From DASVXQ01 sp046727955 (GTDB lineage Bacteria > Actinomycetota > CALGFH01), in contig JBKPDO010000373.1 in the NCBI GenBank assembly GCA_046727955.1, positions 1 to 5,231 of the forward strand: 5,231 bases of DNA. The letters are read 5' to 3'. Made by a program: the position numbers and the translations under genes. The notes under the pieces are model-generated. The model had not been told where the DNA came from, did no database searches, and saw only the letters and a list, made by a program, of their open reading frames with translations. This document shows, piece after piece, positions 1-5,146 of the stretch. Numbering within the stretch: position 1 is the first letter of the stretch; each line of letters opens with the position of its first letter.

Positions 1-91
1 AAGCATCGTCGCTGGTCATCAGCCGGCAACCCTCGAATCGTGTGCGCCTGCGGTTGCGGCATCCCGTCCGCGACCGCACCCTCGCTGACCA
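1..91. repeat. 91-bp terminal direct repeat, left copy
   Basis: These 91 bases are identical, base for base, to the last 91 bases of the window (5141-5231). An exact repeat that lies precisely at both ends is the usual signature of a contig assembled from a circular or tandemly repeated template and left with a k-mer-sized overlap. If so, the unique unit is 5140 bp. The repeat contains no complete gene; on the minus strand it includes the possible start region of the broken SnoaL-like gene (ATG at 6-4, equivalent to 5146-5144). The identity is seen directly; circularity is inference. Confidence 0.95.
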
Positions 92-96
92 GCCAA

Positions 97-124
97 GACG
101 CCGCGTAGCGCTACTTTTCGTTCC
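97..124 (-). promoter_or_regulatory. possible ECF-type promoter (weak candidate)
   Basis: On the minus strand GGAAC (124-120) is followed 19 bases later by CGTC (100-97). GGAAC-type -35 and CGTC-type -10 elements are generic to many ECF sigma factors. A second GGAAC lies just upstream at 132-128. The spacer is two to three bases longer than the usual 16-17, so this is only a candidate. In the circular reading it would fire toward the SnoaL-like gene and the operon, leaving a leader of roughly 85-90 bases, and could allow autoregulation by the operon's own sigma factor. The motif is seen; the function is inferred. Confidence 0.2.
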
Positions 125-160
125 GTTGTTCCTCGACCCCCTACTACGACTGAAGACGGG

Positions 161-901
161 TCATGCGTCGTACTCGTCGTGGCGGCGGATCCAGGTCTGC
201 CAGTCGTCGCCCTCGTCGCGCCCCTTCGGCGCCCGGTCGAGGATCCCGTAGTAGCTCATCAGGAACTCGACCCCGCGACCCGTCGTCGAGTAGGTCTGGT
301 AGACGGCTCCGTCGTCCAGGGCGAAGGCGCTGAAACCGAACAGCTCGGTCAGGTAGCCGACGACGTCGGTTCCGGACTCCATCGCGTTGCGGGCGGCGAT
401 CGGCGGCAGCTGCTCGAGCATCGGCTCCGCCCACGCGCGTGTCTGCTCCTCGCTGCTGGAGAAGCCGAGGTCGAGGTTGAAGTTGCTGCGCGCGGACGAG
501 ACCCAGGGAATGCTCCAGCCCATCCGCTGCTTGTACGCGTGCAGCTTCTCGAGCGGTGCTTGCGAGACGAGGGTGAACGTGACGTCGCGCGCGTGCAGGT
601 GCGGGAGCACCCCGTCGATGCCGTCTACCATCGAGGAGCAGGTCGGGCAGCCGGCCTCGTAGCTCGGGCCGAACATGAAGTGGTAGACGAGCAGTTGGGA
701 TCGTCCGTCGAACAGCTCGGCGAGCGTCTTCTCGCCGTCGTCGGTGTCGAAGCGGTACTCCTTCTCCATCCGCAGCCACGGCAGCGCACGTCGCCGCTCC
801 GCGAGGTCGTCGCCGAGTCGCGTGTGTTCCTTCTCGAGCGTGAGCAGCTCCTGGCGGGCGGCTGTCCACTCCTCGGGCGTTGCGATCGCATGGTCGGTCA
901 C
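161..901 (-). CDS. DUF899 family thioredoxin-like protein (copy A)
   Basis: A 246-residue protein of the DUF899 family (COG4312, predicted dithiol-disulfide oxidoreductases with a thioredoxin-like fold); the true substrate is not known. Visible family marks are an N-terminal helical stretch with EEWTAARQELL (10-20), the strand LLVYHFMFG (70-78), a CPTC motif at 85-88 in the usual active-site position, HLHARDVTFTLVSQAP (101-116), and the C-terminal TTGRGVE (206-212) and RRHDEY (239-244) segments. It has no signal peptide or membrane segment, so it is probably cytoplasmic. The start is GTG at 901, chosen because AGAGGGAG lies five bases upstream and the protein then begins in the usual family way. 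It is the last gene of the operon, 19 bases after the DUF2182 gene, and a diverged paralogue of the DUF899 protein at 1586-2332. Confidence 0.93.
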   Translation of the reverse strand: MTDHAIATPEEWTAARQELLTLEKEHTRLGDDLAERRRALPWLRMEKEYRFDTDDGEKTLAELFDGRSQLLVYHFMFGPSYEAGCPTCSSMVDGIDGVLPHLHARDVTFTLVSQAPLEKLHAYKQRMGWSIPWVSSARSNFNLDLGFSSSEEQTRAWAEPMLEQLPPIAARNAMESGTDVVGYLTELFGFSAFALDDGAVYQTYSTTGRGVEFLMSYYGILDRAPKGRDEGDDWQTWIRRHDEYDA

Positions 902-906
902 GGTGT

Positions 907-914
907 CTCCCTCT
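907..914 (-). promoter_or_regulatory. Shine-Dalgarno of DUF899 copy A
   Basis: On the minus strand AGAGGGAG sits five bases before the GTG at 901. It supports the GTG start and shows that this gene, although it follows the DUF2182 gene closely, has its own ribosome entry. Confidence 0.75.
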
Positions 915-920
915 CACATC

Positions 921-1589
921 TCACATCGGTGGGGTGAGCCCGGGCGCGGAGCCGGGCGCGAGCACGATCAGCACGCCGAGCACGACGATCGCGAGCGCGA
1001 GCGGCACGTCGACGAGCGTCCGCGGCGGCAGCAGCTTCTGGGCGAGCACGAGCGCGGCGACGATCACCATCCAGGTGACGCTCATGAGGCCGACCGCGAC
1101 GAGCATCAGCATCAGCCCGACGCTGGAGCCGAGACAGGCGAGCCCGAACCCGAATCCCGAGCGGCCGCTCTCACGGCAGCGCCGGCGGCAGGAGCGCTTG
1201 ACCGGCGTCAGCTCGTAGACGCCGGCCGCGACCGTCAACGCTCCGGCGACCGACGTGCCGTGCGGGCGGTAGAGGGCATAGACGGCGAGGCCGACGAGCG
1301 TCCAGACCGTCAGGTACGACGCGGTGAACAGCAGCGCGTCGTGGACGCGCCCGCTGGCCCGCGCGCGCCGCAGGACGGCCGGCAGCGCGCCGGGGAGCAT
1401 CATCGCGGCCATCATCGAGGCCCACGCCCCGATGAAGAACGCGAGCGATCCGAGCTCGGTCGCGACGCCCATGTCCATCCCGTCCATCTGGCGGATCGCG
1501 ACCAGCCAACACGCCGCCGCGACTCCGAGCGTCGCCGCCGCCACCGCCATGGCGGCTCTACTCGTCTGCCTGTCGACGCGCGCCGTCAT
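921..1589 (-). CDS. DUF2182 family multi-pass membrane protein
   Basis: A 222-residue integral membrane protein matching DUF2182 (COG5486, annotated as predicted metal-binding integral membrane proteins; function unproven). Hydrophobic segments lie near residues 12-32, 45-70, 88-107, 112-128, 145-168, 170-187 and 193-211, so about six or seven helices. Family marks are GAWASMMAAMMLPG (54-67), YELTPVKRSC (125-134) with RRRCRE (135-140), and CLGSS (152-156) leading into a long helix with GLMSVTW (167-173). The potential metal or thiol ligands visible are Cys134, Cys138 and Cys152, plus the Met/Asp-rich loop QMDGMDMG (34-41). CLGSS replaces the CLGCC seen in many family members, and the loop before it is short; I recall a small actinobacterial subfamily with this form and a C-terminal PGLTPPM, so this looks normal rather than decayed. 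Its ATG overlaps the stop of the upstream DUF899 gene by four bases, which points to translational coupling. Confidence 0.92.
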   Translation of the reverse strand: MTARVDRQTSRAAMAVAAATLGVAAACWLVAIRQMDGMDMGVATELGSLAFFIGAWASMMAAMMLPGALPAVLRRARASGRVHDALLFTASYLTVWTLVGLAVYALYRPHGTSVAGALTVAAGVYELTPVKRSCRRRCRESGRSGFGFGLACLGSSVGLMLMLVAVGLMSVTWMVIVAALVLAQKLLPPRTLVDVPLALAIVVLGVLIVLAPGSAPGLTPPM

Positions 1590-2332
1590 CGGCTGCCGCC
1601 GGTGCCGAGCTCGTCAGAGCGCCCGGCAGCGAGACGCGACCATTGGGCGATGGGACGGCCGTTCGACCGGTACGGATTGCCGTTGCTGCCGCCCCATGGT
1701 TGCGGCCAGCCGGCCGGTGAGTCCTCCCACGTCTCCTGCCGTCCGTAGACGGTCAGGTCGAGCAGGAGCCTGTAGCCGGGGGCCATCACCTGGACGCCGC
1801 GGCCGGTCGTCCAGTAGGTCTCGAACACCCGGTCGCCATTGCGCAGGTGGAAGACGAGGTCGAAGCTGTTCACGCGGCGCCCGGCTAGCAGCGCCTCGGC
1901 GGAGTCCTGCACCGAGTACCAGGGCATGTCCCAGTCCATGAAGTCGCGGTAGCGGACGCTCTCCTCGTAGGGGCCCTGGCAGAAGGTGGCGTAGGTGACG
2001 TCGCGCGAGTGCAGGTAGGCCAGCTCGCGGACCTGGCCGTTGTAGAGGGTGCAGCCTTCGCACTGGTCCTCGGCGGGCTGGCCCGGGTACCACATGAAGT
2101 AGTAGGCGATCAGCTGCCGGCGGCCCTCGAACGTCTCCAGCAGCGTGACCGGCCCGTGTTCGCCGATCAGAGGGGTCGCGGCGTCGACCTCGACCATCGG
2201 CAGCTGGCGGGGAGCAGCGGCGATCGCGTCACCCTCGCGCGTGTGCGCCTTCTCCCGAACCCGGAGGGCGTCCAGCTCTTCCTGCCAGGTGGCGCGGTCG
2301 ACCACCGGCGGCAGCTTCGGCTCGTTGTTCAT
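1586..2332 (-). CDS. DUF899 family thioredoxin-like protein (copy B)
   Basis: A 248-residue DUF899 protein. It shares the family layout with copy A: FEGRRQLIAYYFMW (68-81), a CEGC motif at 91-94, YLHSRDVTY (106-114), a DWDMPW stretch (133-138) and TTGRGVQVM (175-183). Outside these blocks the two copies differ widely, so this is an old duplication or two separate family members, not a recent copy. CEGC is the likely redox or ligand site; the biochemical role is unknown. The frame is open for 30 codons further upstream, but the ATG at 2332 is preferred because GGGAGG lies four bases before it and the longer version reads as antisense-like arginine-rich sequence. The start overlaps the stop of the ABM-like gene (ATGA, 2329-2332), and the stop overlaps the DUF2182 start. 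The last 40 residues are polar, glycine/arginine-rich and probably disordered. Confidence 0.93.
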   Translation of the reverse strand: MNNEPKLPPVVDRATWQEELDALRVREKAHTREGDAIAAAPRQLPMVEVDAATPLIGEHGPVTLLETFEGRRQLIAYYFMWYPGQPAEDQCEGCTLYNGQVRELAYLHSRDVTYATFCQGPYEESVRYRDFMDWDMPWYSVQDSAEALLAGRRVNSFDLVFHLRNGDRVFETYWTTGRGVQVMAPGYRLLLDLTVYGRQETWEDSPAGWPQPWGGSNGNPYRSNGRPIAQWSRLAAGRSDELGTGGSR

Positions 2333-2658
2333 CCTGCCTCCCGTCCTCCGTCGTAGAACATCTCTTCGTGGACGATATCGATGTGACGAACACCGTGCGA
2401 CTCCGCGATGTGCCGAAACCACGCACGCGCCTCGGGGAGCTCATCGATTCGCCGTGCTGCCTCCTCGGCCGCCTCGCGGCTGCTCCAGAGGATCACGTCG
2501 AGCCACGACCCGTCGTCCTGTCTCGTCAGCCACGCGGCGCGTGCCGCCGGGAACGCGCGCCGGAGTGCCTGCAGCATCTCCGCGCGTTCCGCGATCAGAG
2601 CCTCTTCCGCACCGTCGCGCACCGTGAAGTGAGCGAGCTCGAACGCCGGCCGGATCAC
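2329..2658 (-). CDS. small ABM-like dimeric alpha-beta barrel protein
   Basis: A 109-residue protein starting at GTG 2658. The pattern strand (FELAHFTVRDG, 6-16), helix (AEEALIAERAEMLQALRR, 17-34), strand pair (AAWLTRQDDGSWLDVILWSS, 41-60), helix (REAAEEAARRI, 61-71) and a last strand (RHIDIVHEEMF, 91-101) is that of the ferredoxin-like dimeric barrels of the antibiotic biosynthesis monooxygenase (ABM) superfamily. Members can be cofactor-free oxygenases, heme-degrading enzymes or proteins of unknown role; nothing here fixes a substrate. The GTG start is supported by GGAG eight bases upstream and by the GTGA overlap with the SDR stop (2655-2658); its own stop overlaps the next gene's ATG. It is thus translationally coupled on both sides. 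Fold call fairly sure, function open. Confidence 0.8.
   Translation of the reverse strand: MIRPAFELAHFTVRDGAEEALIAERAEMLQALRRAFPAARAAWLTRQDDGSWLDVILWSSREAAEEAARRIDELPEARAWFRHIAESHGVRHIDIVHEEMFYDGGREAG
2337..2342 (-). promoter_or_regulatory. Shine-Dalgarno of DUF899 copy B
   Basis: GGGAGG on the minus strand, four bases before the ATG at 2332 and inside the 3' end of the ABM-like gene. It decides the start against a longer in-frame extension. Confidence 0.7.
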
Positions 2659-3395
2659 GGCAGGGTCTCCAGCCCGGCTCCGGTGAGGAGGTACGCCGGC
2701 GCGACGCCGGCGGCGTCGGCCCGCACGAGCTCCACGATCGCGGTTCCGGCGATCTCGGGCGTGAGGAGCGGGTAGGGCTGCCGCGCGAGGTAGTCGTCGA
2801 CCGCGAGTCCGGCCTGCGCCGCGTACGCGCGGACGGCGGGCAGGCCGACACCCGTCTCCGGCGCGAATCGCGGAAGCACGGTGGTGAACGTGAGCTCGAG
2901 GCCGGCGCGCGTGGCCTCGTCGCGTGCGTAGCCGGTGATGAAGCGCTGGGTCGCCTTGGCGCCGGCGTAGCCACCACTGAGCGGCGAGCCGTTCGGGTTC
3001 GCGGCGGCGCCGCTGCTGAACACGATCACCTTGCCGCCCGGTTTGAGCGGTTTGAGCAGCGCCTCGCGCAGCCAGTGGAACGTGAGCCGCACGTCGGTCT
3101 CCCAGTTGACCGAGAACGTCTCCCACGTCTGCTGCTGCAGCGGGCGCATGTGTGGGCTCGCGCCGGCCACGAGGACGACGGCGTCCGGCTCGTAGCGGTC
3201 GAGGAGGCTCGCGGCCACGGTGGCGTCCGCGGCGTCGGCGAGCTCGTACCGGATCATCTCGTGATCTGTTGTCGGCGCGGTGCGCGAGACGGCGACGACG
3301 TCGGCGCCTGCATCCGCGAGGGCCGTCGTGATCCCGCGGCCGAGACCGCGGCTCGCGCCGACCACGATGGTCGTCTTGCCGGTGAGGGTGGTCAT
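2655..3395 (-). CDS. short-chain dehydrogenase/reductase (SDR), NAD(P)-dependent
   Basis: A 246-residue classical SDR, the usual length for the family. It has a Rossmann nucleotide-binding motif GASRGLG (13-19) after the first strand, VAGAS (76-80) in the place of the usual NNAG, Asn97 in the active-site helix position, SSGAA (127-131) supplying the catalytic serine, and YAGAK (143-147) giving the Tyr-x3-Lys pair. A complete Ser/Tyr/Lys set means it should be an active oxidoreductase on an alcohol or carbonyl; the substrate cannot be read from sequence. Arg38 after the second strand (VVAVSR) would fit a preference for NADP(H), a tentative inference. The ATG at 3395 is chosen because GGAGG lies five bases upstream; the frame stays open further upstream only as an overlap with the sigma factor gene. 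It starts 13 bases after the sigma factor stop and overlaps the ABM-like gene by four bases. Confidence 0.94.
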   Translation of the reverse strand: MTTLTGKTTIVVGASRGLGRGITTALADAGADVVAVSRTAPTTDHEMIRYELADAADATVAASLLDRYEPDAVVLVAGASPHMRPLQQQTWETFSVNWETDVRLTFHWLREALLKPLKPGGKVIVFSSGAAANPNGSPLSGGYAGAKATQRFITGYARDEATRAGLELTFTTVLPRFAPETGVGLPAVRAYAAQAGLAVDDYLARQPYPLLTPEIAGTAIVELVRADAAGVAPAYLLTGAGLETLP

Positions 3396-3400
3396 GGTGT

Positions 3401-3405
3401 CCTCC
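3401..3405 (-). promoter_or_regulatory. Shine-Dalgarno of the SDR gene
   Basis: GGAGG on the minus strand, five bases before the ATG at 3395, in the 13-base gap after the sigma factor stop. It fixes the SDR start. The five-base spacer ACACC is the same as that before DUF899 copy A. Confidence 0.75.
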
Positions 3406-3408
3406 AGC

Positions 3409-4413
3409 TCAGGTGGATAGCTGCTCGGGTAGGCCGAAGCGCGCGAACACGTCCGGGGTTCGGAACGCTGTGATCTCCTCGATGCGCTCGTCGCGCAGCG
3501 TGAGGACGAGGATGCTCTCGGCCTCGAACGACCTCGTCTCCTCACGCCAGATGTAGGCCGCGAGCGCGGGTTGCGCGTTGGCGCTGATCGGGTGGAGCCT
3601 GAACCGCCGGTCGGGGGCGAGCGGGAAGCGGCCGAGGAAGGCCGCGACCGCGTCGCGGCCCTGGTACCAGCTCGGCTGCGGCGGCATCGTCATGCGTGCG
3701 TCGTCGGCGAGCAGAGCGACGAGCCCCTCGACGTCGTGCTGCACCCAGGCGTCGGCGAAGCGCGTGACCAGCTCGCGGAGCTTGCCGTCGCCGAGGGCTC
3801 GCACCGTCTCCTGTTGGCTTCGGCGCGGGACGCGCTCGTCGATCGCCTTGTGGGCGCGCTGCAGCGCGCTGTCGACCGAGACGGAGCTCGTTTCGAGCGC
3901 TTCGGCCGTCTCGCGGGCGGAGAAGCCGAGCACGTCGCGGAGGATCAGGACGGCGCGCTGCCGCGGGGGCAGGTGCTGCAGGGCGGCGGTGAAGGCGAGC
4001 TCGATGCTCTCGCGTTGCTCGTAGCGGGCGTCTGGGCCGAGCAGCTCGGCGTCCGGGTAGGGCTCGAGCCACACGGGCTCGGTCAGCGCCTCGGCCGGGA
4101 CGCCGTGCGGATCTGTGGCCGCGGCGTAGTCGATCGGCAGGATGCGCTTGGGGCGCCGCTCGATCGTCCGCAGGCTGGCGTTGGTGGCGATCGTGTAGAG
4201 CCAGGAACGGAAGGAGCTGCGGCCCTCGAAGCGGGCGAGCCCGCGCCAGGCGCGCAGGAGCGTCTCCTGGAGGGCGTCCTCCGCGTCGTGCAGCGAGCCG
4301 AGCATCCGGTAGCAGTGCGCGCGGAGCTGCGCGCGGTAGGGCTCGACCAGGTGGGCAAACGCGTCCTCGTCGCCCGCACGTGCCGAGCGGAGCAGTGCGC
4401 GCTCGTCGCTCAC
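3409..4413 (-). CDS. ECF-type sigma-70 factor with C-terminal SnoaL-like domain
   Basis: A 334-residue RNA polymerase sigma factor. Region 2 spans about residues 15-90, with AHCYRMLGSLHDAEDALQET (32-51) and FRSWLYTIATNASLRTIERR (68-87). A linker with PIDYAAATDPHG and WLEPYPD (115-121) matches the TIGR02960-type family as I recall it. Region 4 spans about 133-192, with LPPRQRAVLILRDVLGFSARE (148-168) and the recognition helix VSVDSALQRAHKA (178-190). Residues 205-325 form a SnoaL/NTF2-like domain (VTRFADAWVQHDVEGLVALL, 216-235; SWYQGRDAVAAFL, 248-260). In ECF41/ECF56-like groups such an extension regulates the sigma factor in place of a separate anti-sigma factor; Mycobacterium SigJ and SigG have this design. 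The GTG start at 4413 has GGGAG eight bases upstream and overlaps the VOC stop (GTGA). No anti-sigma gene is adjacent, which fits self-control. The likely targets include its own operon (inference). Confidence 0.95.
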   Translation of the reverse strand: MSDERALLRSARAGDEDAFAHLVEPYRAQLRAHCYRMLGSLHDAEDALQETLLRAWRGLARFEGRSSFRSWLYTIATNASLRTIERRPKRILPIDYAAATDPHGVPAEALTEPVWLEPYPDAELLGPDARYEQRESIELAFTAALQHLPPRQRAVLILRDVLGFSARETAEALETSSVSVDSALQRAHKAIDERVPRRSQQETVRALGDGKLRELVTRFADAWVQHDVEGLVALLADDARMTMPPQPSWYQGRDAVAAFLGRFPLAPDRRFRLHPISANAQPALAAYIWREETRSFEAESILVLTLRDERIEEITAFRTPDVFARFGLPEQLST

Positions 4414-4778
4414 GGCTTCGGCTCCCACAATGCGACCTCGCCGGCCTCGGGGCTGGAGACGACGCTGCGCCAGCCCGCCGGGCCTTCCCGCGGCGCGAGC
4501 AGCACGGCTGCGCCGAGCCGGCGGGCCCGTTCGGTCGCCGCGTCGATCCGCTCGACCTCGACGTAGGGCAGCCACAGCGGGCGACGGGTCCCGCACTCGA
4601 CGATGCCGCCGCCTAGGCCCGCGCCGGTGTCGAGCGCCAGGTACGAGCCGCAGGCGGCGCGAACGAACTCCGGCCGCCACTGCAGCAACCGTGCATAGAA
4701 GGCGCTCGCACGCACCTGATCGGGCGTGTGGAGCTCGAGGTGGACGACCGGCCGGGGCGCTGTCTGGTTTGCGTTCAT
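4410..4778 (-). CDS. VOC (glyoxalase/bleomycin resistance fold) protein
   Basis: A 122-residue single-unit vicinal oxygen chelate protein made of two beta-alpha-beta3 modules. The first module has VVHLELHTPD (11-20), the helix ASAFYARLLQW (24-34) and the glycine turn GLGGGIV (54-60). The second has WLPYVEVERIDAATERARRLG (69-89) and ends with the strand GEVALWEP (113-120). His13 and Glu114 sit where the family usually places metal ligands; Glu15 is also near. Members range from glyoxalases and dioxygenases to ligand-binding resistance proteins, so the substrate is open. The ATG at 4778 has only a weak ribosome site (GGAT-like, about 10 bases upstream). The stop overlaps the sigma factor's GTG, so the two should be made together. 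VOC genes are recurrent partners or targets of SnoaL-type ECF factors, SigG of Mycobacterium being one case I recall. Confidence 0.9.
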   Translation of the reverse strand: MNANQTAPRPVVHLELHTPDQVRASAFYARLLQWRPEFVRAACGSYLALDTGAGLGGGIVECGTRRPLWLPYVEVERIDAATERARRLGAAVLLAPREGPAGWRSVVSSPEAGEVALWEPKP

Positions 4779-4846
4779 GTCACGGGTGATCCGCGCCGGC
4801 GCCGGAATCCATCGCTCGCCGTGTCAGCGGTTGGCGGGCGAGACGC
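4779..4846. other. 68-bp gap between SnoaL-like remnant and VOC gene
   Basis: This is the longest gap inside the gene string apart from the junction. It holds a perfect 10-base palindrome CCGGCGCCGG at 4796-4805 but no T-run after it, so an intrinsic terminator is not supported. No clear promoter was seen on the minus strand ahead of the VOC gene. The broken gene upstream and this gap leave it open whether transcription of the operon starts here or farther upstream. Confidence 0.4.
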
Positions 4847-5146
4847 TCAACCATCGATGAACTGGAGTCGAGCCTCGCCCGGCCGTCGGCCCCCAGCACG
4901 AGGAACTCGAGCCCGACCGCGGCCACCTGCCCGTCGGCGCCAACCATCTCCCAGCTGAACTTGACGACGTCGCCGACACGCGTTGCCCTGCAGCCGGAAC
5001 GAGAACTGGCCGGAAGCGACGAACTGCTCGTACGCGCGGGCGACACGCGCCTCCAGCTCGGCGTGACCGCGAGCCTGGAAGACCGCGCTTAGGGGTGTGA
5101 GGAACAACGGGAACGGATCCCGCGGTACGGCCAGGCTGGGAAGCAT
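4847..5146 (-). pseudogene. SnoaL/NTF2-like protein, N-truncated and double-frameshifted
   Basis: The frame from ATG 5146 is open for 99 codons, but its middle third is the wrong frame. The first part, FLTPLSAVFQARGHAELEAR followed by VARAYEQFVASGQFSFRLQG, has SnoaL-like character. At about 4976-4984 the family-like reading moves to another frame (TRVGDVVKFSWEMVGADG, then VAAVGLEFLVLGADGRARLD). At about 4864-4868 it returns to the first frame for a final QFIDG and stop. The two shifts cancel, so about 37 codons would be translated as arginine-rich nonsense in between. The first 35-45 residues normal for the family (the helix before the DPL-like motif) are also absent. An alternative ATG at 5159-5157 has a GAGGG ten bases upstream but is in a different frame. 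Either the gene is decayed or the assembly has indels here. SnoaL-fold proteins are small ligand-binding or isomerase-type barrels; a standalone copy beside a SnoaL-bearing sigma factor is notable. Confidence 0.65.
5089..5115. repeat. imperfect inverted repeat arm (partner 119-143)
   Basis: The minus-strand reading of 5115-5089 closely resembles the plus-strand reading of 119-143. Both contain CGTTCC, then GTTGTTCCTC, then an ACCCC/CCCTA-like end, with one gap and about three mismatches. In the circular reading the two arms would lie about 140 bases apart around the junction. It may be chance or a relic of a duplicated inverted segment; the shared core is only 10-11 bases exact. Confidence 0.3.

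Larger units (their letters stand above)
1..160. other. non-coding junction region of the putative circle
   Basis: No convincing gene lies between the left edge and the end of the DUF899 gene at 161. A plus-strand frame from 42 runs into the antisense of that gene and resembles nothing recognisable. If the molecule is circular, this is the only intergenic stretch above 100 bases, and it sits both downstream of the last operon gene and upstream of the first, so it is where an operon promoter would be expected. It holds two GGAAC motifs and a CGTC on the minus strand (see the promoter candidate), a 10-base palindrome at 105-114, and no T-tailed hairpin typical of an intrinsic terminator. Confidence 0.6.

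Noticed and set aside
11..92. 8-base inverted pair GCTGGTCA (11-18) and TGACCAGC (85-92) as ends of a mobile element
   Set aside because: Too short, no target-site duplication, no transposase, and the right-hand copy is cut off at the window edge.
42..251. Small plus-strand frame near the left edge with a hydrophobic stretch (LLFVPLFLDPLL)
   Set aside because: It has no clear Shine-Dalgarno, its second half is antisense to DUF899 copy A, and nothing supports it as a real small membrane protein.
179..937. Long plus-strand open frame opposite DUF899 copy A
   Set aside because: It mirrors the minus-strand gene, shows no family-like motif, and is the usual by-product of high-GC coding DNA with few stop codons.
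921..1589. CLGSS instead of CLGCC and a short loop as evidence that the DUF2182 protein is damaged
   Set aside because: The rest of the protein is intact, and as I recall a small actinobacterial subfamily has the same form including the PGLTPPM end.
3571..4566. Long plus-strand open frame of about 330 codons opposite the sigma factor gene
   Set aside because: The opposite strand encodes a clear sigma factor over the same bases; the plus-strand product is low-complexity with no recognisable domain and no good ribosome site was seen.
4791..4806. GC-rich palindrome as an intrinsic terminator
   Set aside because: There is no T-run on either side and such short GC palindromes are common in DNA of this composition.
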